A stretch of 64,000 nucleotides of DNA from VRUE01 sp963705635 (GCA_963705635.1 CAVPKH010000003.1:124001-188000), one strand, 5' to 3'. Positions 9,528 to 20,955 are shown, numbered from the stretch's first letter. Translations and numbers: made by a program. The notes: generated by a model not told the origin, from the letters alone.

Positions 9528-10898
9528 ATGCGATCGGGGGACGGACAGTCGCTGCGGGTCGCGGTGGTCGGCGGTGGAATCGCCGGCATCGCCGCCGCCG
9601 AGGAGCTCGGGGCGCGTGGCCACGCCGCGGAGATCTTCGAGGCGGCGCCGCAGCTCGGCGGCAGGATGGCCGCCGAGAGCCTCGGCGGCAGGGAGGTCTT
9701 CCTCGGCGGCAAGAACGTCGGTCGCCGCTACCGCCGCTTCCGCGAGCTTCTGGCCCGGCGCGGCTCCCCCGAATACGAAACCTTCGGCCCCGACTCCGCC
9801 CAGCTGGTGGGTGGGCGGGCGCGCAAGCTCTCGTTTCGCTCGCCGGCGATGCGGGCGCGCCTCGGGGCCCGCGTCCTGCTGCGCGCCCAGGCGCGGGGCG
9901 GCGCCCGCTTCCTGCGCTTGGCGCGCCAGGTCAGCGGCGACACCGAAGCCGCCCAGCTCGGCGGGCATTACTTCGCGGAGCTGGCCCAGCGGACCGGCGA
10001 CCCGACCCTGCCCGAGTACCTCGGCACGGCTCTCTGCCGCGACGTCATCCGCCACATGACGGTGCGGATGAACGGCGCCGAGCCCGACGAGTGCCACGTC
10101 GGCAACATCGGCTCGAACCTGGGGCTCGTCGTCGATCGCTTCGACCAGCCCGCCGGCGACGCCCTCGGCGACTGGATGCGCGCGGTCACGCTCGCCAACG
10201 TCGCTCACTTGCAGACGCCGGTCGCCGATCTGACCACGGATGACGGGCGCGTCTCCGGCCTGCTCACGGCGAGCGGCGAGCGGCTTCGCTTCGACGCCGT
10301 CGTGCTGGCCCTGCCGGCCCACGACGCGGCCCACCTGATCGGCCCCACCGAGGCGGGCCTGGCGACCCTGCTCTGCACGATCCGCTACTTCGGCGTCGGC
10401 GTGGTCGTCGCCGCCTACGACCGCCCTGCCTTCCCGCAGCGCTTCGCCGCGCTCACCGCGCCGGCTTCGATGGCGCTCAGCAACGCCGGCTCCTACGGGC
10501 TCGGCGATCGCCAGATTGTGCGTTACACCTTCAGCGGCCGGGAGGCGCGCGGCCGAATTCAGCCTCAGAGCTTCGATCCCGAGGCGCTGCTGGAGGAGGC
10601 CGAGGCGTTCCTCGCGCGCCATACCCCGCTCGGCCAGGCGAGGCGATTGGAGTTCGTCGCGCGCTCCTTCCAGCCGGGGCTGTGCGCCTACCGCCGCGAC
10701 CACGCCGCTTTCCTGCGCGAGGCCCGCGCCCGCCTCGACTGGCTGCCCGGCCTCGCCCTCGCCGGCGACTACATGCGTGGCGCCTCCCTGGAGGCGTGCG
10801 CGCGCAGCGGCCAGGAGGCTGCCGAACAGGTCATCGCCCGAGCCGAGCAGCCGGACCGCCGGCGGCAACCGGCGGCGAGCCAGGGGAGTGCAGGGTGA
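9528..10898 (+). CDS. FAD-dependent amine-oxidase/phytoene-desaturase-like oxidoreductase
   Basis: 456 aa. N-terminal FAD motif VAVVGGGIAGIAAAEELGAR followed by a Glu (EIFEA) binding ribose and GGRMA, typical of the protoporphyrinogen oxidase/phytoene desaturase/monoamine oxidase superfamily. The C-terminal closing motif is LALAGDYMRGASLEACARSG (about residues 410-430). Substrate unknown; the family oxidises or desaturates hydrophobic substrates. The next gene starts inside its stop (GTGA), so the operon continues. Confidence 0.83.
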   Translation: MRSGDGQSLRVAVVGGGIAGIAAAEELGARGHAAEIFEAAPQLGGRMAAESLGGREVFLGGKNVGRRYRRFRELLARRGSPEYETFGPDSAQLVGGRARKLSFRSPAMRARLGARVLLRAQARGGARFLRLARQVSGDTEAAQLGGHYFAELAQRTGDPTLPEYLGTALCRDVIRHMTVRMNGAEPDECHVGNIGSNLGLVVDRFDQPAGDALGDWMRAVTLANVAHLQTPVADLTTDDGRVSGLLTASGERLRFDAVVLALPAHDAAHLIGPTEAGLATLLCTIRYFGVGVVVAAYDRPAFPQRFAALTAPASMALSNAGSYGLGDRQIVRYTFSGREARGRIQPQSFDPEALLEEAEAFLARHTPLGQARRLEFVARSFQPGLCAYRRDHAAFLREARARLDWLPGLALAGDYMRGASLEACARSGQEAAEQVIARAEQPDRRRQPAASQGSAG

Positions 10899-11458
10899 GA
10901 GCTCGCGACCTTCCGGTGGAGGGAGATGCGGCCGAGGAGGCGACCGACGATCCAGCGGGGGTCGCCAGGACGAACGGCGCCGACGACGGCGGCCCCCGCC
11001 ACTTCAAGCCTGGCGAAGTCGCGGTCTTCGATCAACCCTGGGAGAACGTCAGGCTCGGCGACACCTTCCAGACCCGCTCGCGGACCGTGACCGAGGCCGA
11101 CGTGGTCCAGTTCGCCGCGATGACCGGCGACTGGCACCCGGCGCACTCCGACGAGACCTGGGCCGCCGAGAACATCTTCGGCCGCCGCGTCGCCCACGGC
11201 ATGCTCGTCATCTCCTACTCGCTCGGCCTCGTGCCCAACGACGCGATCCTCGCCCTGCGGCGGATCAAGAGCATCAACTTCAAGCGGCCCGTGTTCCTCG
11301 GCGACACGATCTACGTCCACGGCAAAGTCGCCGCCAAGCGCGAGATGTCGCCGGAGGCGGGAATGGTCACCGGGCGCTGGCGGACGAAGAACCAGGACCA
11401 CCAGACCATCTGCACGATGGAGCTCGAGGCGCTGTGGCGCCGTGAGACGCAGATCTGA
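10895..11458 (+). CDS. MaoC-like (R)-hydratase/dehydratase, catalytically complete
   Basis: 187 aa, GTG start at 10895 overlapping the previous stop by 4 bp. After a ~40-residue acidic extension comes the hydratase-2 hotdog: FAAMTGDWHPAHSDETWA carries the Asp/His dyad, followed by RVAHGMLVISYSLGL. It should dehydrate a 3-hydroxyacyl thioester or hydrate its enoyl form. The protein encoded at 24792-25269 has the same layout (LGLVPNDAILALRRI here, IGLIPNDYVRALRRI there) but lacks the dyad, so they may form a HadA/HadB-like heterodimer (inference). Confidence 0.87.
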   Translation: MRARDLPVEGDAAEEATDDPAGVARTNGADDGGPRHFKPGEVAVFDQPWENVRLGDTFQTRSRTVTEADVVQFAAMTGDWHPAHSDETWAAENIFGRRVAHGMLVISYSLGLVPNDAILALRRIKSINFKRPVFLGDTIYVHGKVAAKREMSPEAGMVTGRWRTKNQDHQTICTMELEALWRRETQI

Positions 11459-11513
11459 GGACGGGCGCGCCGGGGGAGCGCCTGCGGGCCACCGGCCAGC
11501 GCCGGCGCCACCA

Positions 11514-14500
11514 ATGAGAAAGCGCAATCCCGCCGCGCTCGCGATCGCAAGGCCGAAGGCCGCCCTCGCGGCCTGGCTCTGCTTCGTCGGGGCGCTCGCG
11601 ATCGTCGGCATGGGCATCGAGTCGAGCCTGCACCGCAGCGACCTCTCGATCCCCGGCTCGACCACGGCGAACACGGTCAAGAGCCTCGGCTCGACCTTCG
11701 GCCAGTCGTTCGACGAGCTGATCCTGCTCGAGGGGCCGCGAGCGGCGATCGACCGGCAGGGGCCGCGGCTCTCGACCGCGCTCGAGCGGATCCATGGCGT
11801 CAGCATGGTTGCGCCGTGGATCGGCGCCAACGAGAGCCTCAGGCCGACCCCCGCGAGGCGCTCGTCGTCGTCCGCGCCGACGGCAACTTCGACCAGGTCT
11901 CCAAAGAGCTGGCGCCGCGGATCAGGGCGCTGGCCAAGTCCTCCGTTCACCCGCCCTTGCGGGCCTATGTCAGCGGTTACCCCGACATCGCCGCCGGCAT
12001 CCACGGCGGCACGATCAAGGCGATCGAGCAGGCCGAGCTGATCGCCGTGCCGCTGCTGCTGATCATCCTCCTGCTCGTCTTCAGGAGCCCGATCGCCGCT
12101 GCGCTGCCACTGCTGATGGGCCTCTGCACGATCGGCGCCGCGCGGGGAGTGCTGACGCTGATCAACGACTTCTACGCCCTCGACGCGCTCGCCCTCAACA
12201 TCGCCGCGATGATGGGGCTGGCGCTCGGCGTCGACTACGCCCTGCTGATGGTCTCGCGCTTCCGCGAGGAGCTCGGCCCCGGCGTGAAGACCTCGCAGGC
12301 GGCGCTGAAGGTGGCGCGCACCACCGGGCACACGATCGTCTCCGCCGGGATCGCCCTCGCTGCCGCGATGACCGCGGCGATCTTCATCGTCCCCGGCGCC
12401 CTGCTCGTCGGCATCGGCGTGGCGCTGATCGCCGCCGTCGTCCTCAGCGTGCTCGGCGCCCTGATCGCCCTTCCCGCGGCCCTGACCCTGCTCGGCGGCA
12501 ACGTCGATCGCTGGAGCTTCGGGGACGTCCGCCGGCGCAGCAGGGTCGGCCTGCTTGCCGTCCGCGCCCTGAGGCACCCGGCCTTCTCGATCGCCTTCGT
12601 GCTGCTGGCAGTCGGCTTGCTCGCGATCCCGGCGCTCGGGCTCGAAACCGGCCCACCCGACCCGCGCGCCCTGCCGGCCGGCGAAGAGCGAAGCGACTAC
12701 CTCGAGGTCAAGGACACGCTCGGCGGCGGCTGGATCGCCCCATATGAAGTCCTCGTCACCTCCGACGACGGGCCGCTCACCGATCCCAGCCGCCTGGCCG
12801 CGATCGACCGCTTCCAGCGCCGGCTGATCGCCAGGCCCGACGTCGCCGCCGTGCTTGGGCCGGGTCCGATCGTGCGGAGGACGAAACCGCTGCGCCGGGT
12901 CTCCGGCCAGCTTGCCAAGACGCGCCGTTTCCTGCGCGAAGGGCTCGGCAACCAGACCAAGTTCCGCGCGGGCTCTCGCGGATCGGGTCCGGGGTCAACC
13001 AGATGCGCGGCGGCCTCTCGACGGCGGCCGTGGCAGCCGGCAAGCTGGAAGCGGGGGGCGCCGCCACGGCCACCGCGGCCGGAGGCCTGCACGTCGGCCT
13101 TGGACAGGCCGGGCGCGGCGTGGAAAAGCTCGAGGACGGGATGGGCGAAGCGCGCTCGGCGGTGAGCGCGCTCGCCGCCGGCTCCCAACGCGCCAGCCGC
13201 GCCGCCGGCAAGCTCGAGGATGGCCTCGCCGCCGCCCTTCCCGGGCTGGCCAAGGGGCTGCCCCAGATCGAAGCCCTCAATGACCGGCTCGGGGCGCAGG
13301 CCAAAGAGCTCGAGGGCCTGCAGGCGCCGGCCCAGGCGACCCAGCAGGGCCTCGAACGCGGGCTCGGCGCCCTCGATCAGATCGAGCAAAGCGCCAAGCT
13401 CGACCCCAGCTACACCAGGGCCTACAACGCCTTCGCCGGGGCGCTGGGCGCGATCAGCGGCCACGATCCACAAACCGGCCAGGTGATCGATCCCAGCTAC
13501 GAAGGCCTGCAGGCCTCGCTGGCTCACTCCAGCGAAGAAGCTCAGATCGCGGCCGACGGCGTCGCGGCGCTGCTCGAGCAGACGCGCGACCTTGCCGCGG
13601 GCCTCGGGCGGCTGCAATCGGGCTCGACCCGGCTCCAGCACGGGCTCCACCGCCTCGACTCGGGTGCGCAGCGGGTGCTCACGGGGTTCGACCGGCTCGC
13701 CTCCGGCGGCGGCGAGCTCAGGGGCGGGTTCAGGCGGCTGCAGGCGGGCAGCGTGCGGCTTGCCTCGGGCGTACGGCGGCTCGCCAATGGCGCCGGGCTG
13801 CTGCGCAACGGGCTCGCCGCGGGCTCAAGCCGGGCCGGCGCCCTGGACAGCGGCGTGGGCAGGACGCTGTCCGGCGTCCTCGTCTTCCGCGGCAAGACCC
13901 ACCGCCTTGCCGGTCAGGCCAGCCAGACCCGGAAGCTGGCGCCGGCGCTCGAATCGGGCTACTTCACCCTCGCCGCCCTCGATCGCGCTCCCTCGGGGCA
14001 GCGGCGCACCGCGGCCTTCGCGCTGAACATCGCCCAGGGCGGCGGCGGCGCGCGGATATCCGTGATCGGCTACGGCAATCCCCAGAAGGCCGGCCACCCG
14101 CTCCGCGCCGTGCTCGAACGCGATCTTGGCCCGCTCTCCAGGGCCACCCACGCGAAAGCTCAGCTGGGCGGCTTCGCCACCGGCGTGCAGGACTTCGACC
14201 TCGCCACCGCCGACCGCCTGCCGTTGCTCGCCCTGGTCCTCTCCCTGGTCACCCTGGTGGTGCTCGTCGGGGTCCTGCGCTCGCTGCTGCTGCCGGTGCT
14301 CGCGGTCGCCTTCAACCTGCTCACGGTCGCCGCCGCCTTCGGCGTCATCGCGCTCTGCTTCGAGGGCTCGAGCCCACTGTTCGGCGGGCCCGGCTTCATC
14401 GACGCGATCTCCTCCTTCGGCATCTTCAGCATCATGTTCGGCCTCTCGATCGACTACGAGGTGTTCCTGCTGCTTCGCATGCGGGAGGGCTACGAGAGGA

Positions 14501-14791
14501 CCGGCTCGACCGAGGGCGCGATCAAGTACGGCGTCGAGCGCACCGCGGGGGTGATCACCGGGGCGGCGATGATCATGACGGTGGTCTTCCTGGCCTTCGC
14601 GCGACCGGGATCACGGCCGCCCGGCAGCTCGGCCTGGCGCTCTCAGTGGCGGTCCTGGTCGACGCGACCCTGATCCGGCTGGTCCTCCTGCCGGCGGCGA
14701 TGAAGGTCTGTGGCAGGGCCAACTGGTGGCTGCCGAGGCCGCTGCGCCGGCTGCTCAACCCGCCGCGGCGGCTGCCGCCGAGGCGCCGTAG
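11514..14791 (+). pseudogene. MMPL/RND-family lipid exporter with LxxG repeats, split by at least three frameshifts
   Basis: Reads as one ~1090-aa MMPL transporter over three frame changes (about 11850, 12985, 14603) and perhaps a fourth near 14770 that brings in TAG at 14789. Segments: N-terminal helix and porter domain to 11850; a first set of helices with GLALGVDYALLMVSRFREEL; a ~280-residue repeat region (about 13000-13850) rich in Leu-x-x-Gly; and a C-terminal set with FGLSIDYEVFLLLRMREGYE. The paired GxDYxxF/L motifs are the proton-relay helices of MMPL proteins. These export lipids across the membrane. Last gene of the 7.5-kb operon. No in-frame decay is seen, so sequencing indels are likely. 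Confidence 0.82.
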
Positions 14792-14801
14792 CCACCCGCG
14801 G

Positions 14802-15377
14802 TCAGGCCGCTGGCGTCGCCGCCATCGCCGCTATCCGCTCACCGGCGCGGACGTACCCTTCCTCGGCCAGCATCCGGCCCGGCTCGCGGTAGTCCTCGCG
14901 CCGCTCGGGCGCCCACGTCGCCAGGCCGTCGACGTAGCGGTTGTACATGCAGAACGCCGCGGCGATCAGGACCGCGTCGTGGATCTCCAGGTCGGTTGCG
15001 CCCTCGGCGCGGGCGCGGGCGACGTCGGTGTCGGTCACCCGCAGACCGCCCTCGGCGACCCTGGCCGCGACCGCCAGCAGCGCCTTGAGCTTGTTCGAGA
15101 TCGGCGCCGTGTCGGGGTCGGAGCAGACCCGCTCGACCAGCTCCTCGTCGCCGCCCAGGTGATGCGCGGCGGCAGCGGCGTGCGAGGCGTTGCAGAAGCG
15201 GCAGTCATTTCGCCGCGACACGTAGGCAGCGATCAGCTCCCGCTCCCCGCTCGTCAGGGAGCTCGGCCCGCGCAGCAGGACCTCGGCCAGCTCGTTCATT
15301 GGCTTCGCCGTCTCGGGCCTCAAGGCCATCGGCCCGAGGATGCCCGGCAAGCCCTCGATCAGCTCGATGTGTGGCAT
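14802..15377 (-). CDS. AhpD-like / carboxymuconolactone decarboxylase family protein
   Basis: 191 aa. CxxC redox pair in CRFCNASHAAAAAHHLGG (about residues 60-75), as in AhpD-type peroxidase-coupled proteins where Cys-x-x-Cys and the following His act as thiol reductant. Start ATG 15377 chosen because AAAGGA lies just upstream and family homology starts with the next residues. It faces the end of the MMPL gene and is not part of either plus-strand operon. Role: oxidative-stress defence or an unassigned CMD enzyme. Confidence 0.85.
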   Translation of the reverse strand: MPHIELIEGLPGILGPMALRPETAKPMNELAEVLLRGPSSLTSGERELIAAYVSRRNDCRFCNASHAAAAAHHLGGDEELVERVCSDPDTAPISNKLKALLAVAARVAEGGLRVTDTDVARARAEGATDLEIHDAVLIAAAFCMYNRYVDGLATWAPERREDYREPGRMLAEEGYVRAGERIAAMAATPAA

Positions 15378-15469
15378 GCGATTCCTTTCTCGATGGAGGA
15401 GCCCGGGACGGGCGGTGGGCAAGCTGAAACTGCGATTTTGCAAGGTGTAGCTGCGACCATTCAAATCCT

Positions 15470-17645
15470 GTGAAAGGGAGCCGCCGCTTCAACCGTCCGC
15501 CGCCCCCCAAGGGCGCTTTGCCACCTCGTTTGCTCTGCTTGCTGATGGTGGCTCTGCTCGCGGCAACGGCGGGGTCGGCGAGCGCCGCCGTGCCTGGCCA
15601 CGGGCGGGCCTGGGAGCTGGTGACGCCGCAGCTCGCTCACGGCGCGCAGCTGCTCGTGGTCCGCGGCTGGAGCGCCGACGGGGATCGCGTCATCTACGTG
15701 ACCCGCGGCCCGCTGCCGGGGGCGCAGTCAGGAGAACTCTTCTCCCACAGCGTCGGCCGGCGCGAAGCGGGGGGCTGGGGCTACGAACCGGTCTCGGTGC
15801 CGCTCACGGTCAACGAGTCACAGCTGCTCGGCACCCTCGCCCTGGGGGTCAGCGCCGACCTCTCCACCTGGGCCTGGAGCAGCGTCGCGCCGCTGTTCGG
15901 CGGGCGCGCCCTCGGCGCCGCACTGGGGCATCTACCGGCGTGCCCCCGACGGGGGCCTGACGCTGCTCGGCGACATGCGGGAAGCGCTCATCAGCACCAC
16001 CTTCGACGCCGCCTCCGCCGACACCGAGCACCTCGGCTTCAGTACGAGCGAAGCGCTCCTGCCCGCCGACACCGGACGGGTTGCCGGACGGGCCGCCTAC
16101 GAATTCGCCGGGACCAGCCTGCGCTTGATCGGGGTGAACGACGCCGGCGAACCGCTCTCGGCCTGCGGCGCGGTCCTGGGCGGCGCTTCGGACCCGCGGA
16201 CCACCGAAAGCGCGATCTCGCGCAGCGGCTCGAGGGCCTTCGTCACCAGCCCCGACCCGGCGACGACGCAATGCGGCCCGAGCGACGTCTTCCTGCGCGA
16301 AGACGGGCTCACCACGACGGACGTCTCGATTTCACGCTGCACGCGGGCGGACTGCGGCCCCGCCGCCAACGTGATCTTCGCCGGCGCGACCGCCGACGGC
16401 TCGGTCGCGTACCTGAGCACCGCCGAGCAGCTTCACCAACGACGACAGCGACAGCGGCGTCGACCTCTACCGCTACGAAGTCGGCGGCGGCGACCTCTCG
16501 CGGGTCTCGACCGGGCCGGCGGGGATCGACGCCGACGTTGCCCAGCCGATCCGGGTGCCCGACCACGGCGACCGCGCTTATTTCGTCGCCAGCGGGGCGC
16601 TCGTCCCGGGCAAGGGAGTCGCAGGAGCGCCGAACCTCTACCTCCGGGAAGGCGGCGAGGTCCGCTTCGTCGGCCTGCTGGAAGGAGCGAGCCTGGAAAG
16701 CGCGGAAATCAGCGCCGACGGCAGCGCCCTGCTGTTCGCGACCAGCGCGAGGCTGCTGCCGAGCGACAGCGACGAACAGCTCGACCTCTACCGCTACGAC
16801 GCCCTTGACGGCACGCTCGCGCAGGTCTCGATCGGCAGCAACGGCGCGGGCAACGGCCCCTTCGACACCGTCGCCCCGATGTCTTCGAAGTCTTCGCCGG
16901 GCAGCACGACAACGCGCTCACCCCGGATGGGGAACGGGCTTTACTTCTCGACCCCCGAGGGGCTGGTCCCCGAGGACGTCAACGGCATAGCCGACGTCTA
17001 CGAGTGGGCCGAAGGGAGGCTCGAGCTGATCAGCTCGGGAACCGGCGAAGGCAACAACACCGGCTTCAAGGGGGCGAGCGCGGACGGCCGCAGCGTCTTC
17101 TTCTCGACCCGGCAGAGCCTGCTCCCGGGCGATCACGACGGTGGCGAGGCCGAAGATCTACGTGGCCCGCCTTGGTGGCGGTTTCGCCGAACCGGAGCCG
17201 TCACCGCCCTGCCAGGGCGAAGCCTGCCTCGCAGCGCCGGCGGCTGCCGGCCGCGGCAGCAAGCTCACCAATCTTCCCCGCGAAGGCGGCGAACGGAGCG
17301 CTCGGAAAAAGGCCGTCTTCGCCGTTGCCCGGGTCGACTCGCGGACCCGGCGCAAGCTCGTCAGCACCGGCCGCGGGGAGCTGGCCCTCCAGGTCCCGGC
17401 GCCGGGCTTCGTCTCGCTGACCGGCTTCGCCCCGATCGGCGGCCGCCAAGAGATCGTCGCGCGGGCGCGGGCGATCGCCTGGCAGCAGGGCAGCTTGACC
17501 CTCTCCCTGAGGCTGGCAGCCGACGCGGCACCCCCGAGCGGCCCTCGACAGGCCGGGAGCGAGCCTGAGCCTGCGCCTGGTGATCCGCCACTCGCGGGTG
17601 GCGAAGCCGCGGACCATCGTCCTCGCCCTGAAAGGCGAAGGATGA
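15470..17645 (+). pseudogene. Secreted beta-propeller protein (cassette copy 1), split by several frameshifts
   Basis: About 725 aa if the frames are joined. GTG start at 15470, Ala-rich signal peptide (LLCLLMVALLAATAGSASA), then repeated blades with text such as SADGDRVIYVT, SADGSALLFAT, ADGRSVFFSTRQSLLPGDHDG and LYRYD, typical of PD40/WD40-like secreted propellers. The frame changes near 15925, 16430, 17155 and 17570, with a compensated pair near 16880/16940. It ends at TGA 17643-17645 (SLRLVIRHSRVAKPRTIVLA), overlapping the next ATG by 4 bp. It is paralogous to the propeller part of 50685-54125 but lacks that protein's Fn3 and YWTD parts. Function unknown. Confidence 0.7.
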
Positions 17646-20232
17646 GGGCGAGGCTCGCCGCCGCGCTCCTCCTCCTCGCCCTCGCGGCGACGCCCGCCGT
17701 CGCCGGCGCCGCATACGAAGTCGAGCCCGGCAGCGCCGCGATCGAGCTGCTCAACGCCTCTGGCGAACCGGAGCTGCGGGCCAGCACCACCCCGATCGCC
17801 TGATCACCAAATTCGCCGTGACGACGATCGGCAACGAAGAAGTCGAAGCCAACCTCAAGGACCTGGCCCTCGATCTGCCTCCGGGCATATCGGGCAACCC
17901 CCGGGCGACGGCGACCTGCTCGAGCGTGCTCTTCACCAAAGAGAGCTGCCCGGCGGATTCGGAAGTCGGCGTGGCACGGGCGACCTTCACGGGCTCGGAG
18001 CGTTGGAAATGCCGATCTACAACATCGAGCCCGAAGCCGGCGAGGTCGCCGAGATCGGCTTCAAAGCCTTGGTCCTGTCCGTCCGCTTCGCGGTCAAATT
18101 GCGTCCGGGGGACCACGGCATGCGGCTCGAAGCCCTCGACCTCTTCCAGGAAGGGTCCCTGCTGAAAAGCGAAATCGAGCTCTGGGGGGTGCCCGCCGAC
18201 CACCAGCTCGAAACGACGGCTCCCCGGCGCCCGTTCCTGAGCGCGCCAACCCGCTGCGACCCGACGCCGGCGCCCCCGCCACGCTTCGACTCCGCACCTG
18301 GCAGCAACCCGACGTGTGGATGGCGACCCCGATGGCCCTGCCGGCTTTGGGGCAATGCGAGAGCGTCGGCTTCTCCCCCAGCCTCGAGATCACCACCAGC
18401 ACGGACCGGGCCGACGCGCCGACCGGCCTGGGCATCGCCCTCGACCTTCCCCAGGACGAAGACCCGGACGGCCTCGCGACGTCCCACCTGCGCAGCGCGG
18501 CCGTGACGCTGCCCCCCGGCTTCTCACTCTCGCCCGGGGTGGCCCAGGGCTTGAGCATGTGCACCGACGCGCAGCTTGCGATCGGCGACCCCGTTGCCGC
18601 CACCTGCCCCTCAGGCCGCCAAGCTGGGCACGGTCGAGATCGTCAGCCCCTCGTCGCCGGCGCCGCTTCGCGGCGCCGTCTACCTCGGAGAGGCGGCGCC
18701 ACCGGCGCCCTTCCGCATCTTCATCGTCGCCGACGGCCCCGGGGTCACCATCAAGCTGGCGGGCCTGCTGCGCACCGACCCGGCAACCGGCCACCTCACG
18801 ATGGTGCTCTCGGAATTGCCACAGCTGCCGGTGAGCAGGCTCGCGCTCAGCCTTCAGGGACGGCCCGCGAGCGCCGCTCGCCTCGCCGCCGACCTGCGCC
18901 AGCGGGCGCGCGACGGCGACCCTCAGCCCCTACACCGGCAACGCCGACTCGATCGCCTCGATCAACGTCGCCACGGCGAGCGGCGCCGGCGGCTCGCCCT
19001 GCGGAGGAGGCGAGCCGTTCACCCCCAGCTTCGTCGCCGGCAGCTCGTCCCCGCTGGCCGGCGCCGACGCCGCCTTCGCGGCGACGATCCGGCGCCGCGA
19101 CGGGGAACAGCCGCTCGAACGCATCCAGATGACGCTGCCCCCCGGCCTCATAGCGCGCCTCTCCGGCATCGAGCCCTGCTCGGACGCGCAGGCCGCGGCG
19201 GCCAGATGCCCGATCCAGAGCCGGGTCGGCTCGACCTTGGTCGAAGCCGGCGCCGGGCCCTCGCCGCTGCCCCTGCTCGGCGACATCTTCCTGACCGGGC
19301 CCTACCGTGGAGCGCCCTTCAGCCTCGCGCTCGTCCTCCGCGTCGCGGTCGGCCCGCTCGACCTCGGCGCCGTGACGATCCGGGCCCAGCTGCTCAACGA
19401 CCCCACGACCGCCCGCCTCACCGTCTCGACCGATCCGCTGCCCCGGATTGCCGCCGGCGTGCCACTGCGGCTGCGCACGCTCGGCATCGACATCGACCGG
19501 CCGGGCTTCATCCGCAACCCGACCTCCTGCCGGGCGGCCCGCGTCGAGGCGATCCTCACCTCCGCCGACGGGGTCGTCTCCCGGCCCTCCTCCCCGTTCC
19601 AGGTGGGGAAATGCGGCAGGCTCGGCCTCAACCCAAACCTCTCGCTGGCCCTGCTCGGGGCTCGCTCGACCCGCCCGGGCCTGCGGATAGGCGTGCGACC
19701 GTCGAAGCAAGGGGCGAACCTGCGCTCCGTCGCGATCAAGCTGCCCAGGCTGCTGAAGCTGGACAGCGCCAACTCCAAACCCTGCTCGCTGCGGCAGTTC
19801 AGTCGCGATGGCTGTCCCGCGGCGTCGCGGATCGGCAGCGCCCGCGCAACCACGCCGCTGCTCTCCGGCCAGCTGAGCGGGCCAGTGCACCTGGTCAGGG
19901 CCAGCGACGTCGGGCCGCCGGAGATCTGGACCTCGCTGCAGGGCCAGGGGCTGCGGCTGACCATCCGCAGCGAGATCGCCGTCACCGGCGGCGGCCAGGT
20001 CACCAACACCTTCGACGATCTCCCCGACGTGCCGTTGAGCACGCTGACGACGAGCCTGCTGGGCGGCAGGGGCTCGTTGCTTGCCGCCACGCGGCCAGCC
20101 TGCGGCGCCGATCCGCGGGCGCTGCTCGCGGAAGCCGCCGTGAGCGCCCACAGCGGCGCCCAGCTGTCGCGCCTGCTGCGCGTCCGCCTGCGCCCGTCCT
20201 GCGGGGCCGCCCGCGCGCACGAGACCAGGTGA
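17642..20232 (+). pseudogene. Secreted LPPG-repeat protein (cassette copy 1), split by five frameshifts
   Basis: About 863 aa when joined; signal peptide MRARLAAALLLLALAATPAVA. Four repeats start with LPPG-type text followed by Cys...CP..S.VG: LPPGISGNPRATATCSS, LPPGFSLSPGVAQGLSMC, LPPGLIARLSGIEPCSD and LPRLLKLDSANSKPCS. Frame changes lie near 17805, 18000, 18240, 18610 and 18860; from 18860 to the stop the frame is clean. It is the paralogue of 47434-50688, which is intact, and follows its propeller partner with the same 4-bp ATGA overlap as in the second cassette. Secreted, probably at the cell surface; no known function. Confidence 0.72.
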
Positions 20233-20955
20233 GCGGACCGAGGAACGAGGCGCCGCTGCCCGCCGACGGCTGGCCGCCGGCTCCCTCCCGGCCCCAGGCG
20301 TTTCGCGCCGGCGAGGTCCAGGCCTGCGGCGGCGGCCCGTCCCCGCTCGGCGCGGCGGCTGGCGGCGATCCAGCGCGCGCTGCCGGCGCCGGAGCGGCTG
20401 CGCGCCGCCAGCTTCCACGGCGACGGCGCGAAGGCGCGCTACCTCGCTGGCCGCGCCACCCTGAGGCTCGTGCTCGGTCGCCTGCTGGGAGCGGCGCCCG
20501 GCGAGCTGCGCTTTGCCACCGCCGCCGACGGCAAGCCGCGGCTCCTCGCCGGCCGCGGGATCGAGTTCAACCTCACCCACTCGGCCGGCCTCGTCCTGCT
20601 CGCCGTCGCCCGCGAGCGCCCGGTCGGCATCGACGTCGAGCGGCTGCGCCCGAGCATGGACGTGCTCGGCGTCGCCCGGCTGGCCCTGCCGCCGGCGGAG
20701 GCCGCGGCGCTGGCGGCGCTGGCGGACCCCGGCGAGCGACGGGCGGCCTTCTTTCGCTGCTGGACCCGCAAAGAGGCCTACCTCAAGGCGCGCGCCGAGG
20801 CGCTGCCAGGGCCGGCGTCCGGCGACCCCGGCGAAGCGGGGCGCTGGCGAATCCGCTCGCTGCCGCTGGGAGCGGCCTACGCCGGCGCCGTCGCCCACGA
20901 GGGCGACCTCAAGCTGCGCTGCTTCGACCTCGGCTCAGCGGACGCCCTGGCGTAG
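20229..20955 (+). CDS. Sfp-type 4'-phosphopantetheinyl transferase; one frameshift
   Basis: About 241 aa. GTG start at 20229 overlaps the previous stop; the frame changes once between about 20310 and 20370. Signature motifs are present: VGIDVERLR (Mg-binding Asp) and FFRCWTRKEAYLKARAEAL (WxxKEA), plus FNLTHSAGL. It transfers phosphopantetheine from CoA to the Ser of carrier proteins; the ACP at 27059-27279 is the obvious client. It is convergent with the acyl-AMP ligase, overlapping it by 21 bp. Confidence 0.88.

Noticed and set aside
14646..15473. Plus-strand frame running across the AhpD-like gene
   Set aside because: Only its first ~120 bp is the end of MMPL; beyond 14791 it is antisense to a well-supported gene with CxxC and a ribosome site.
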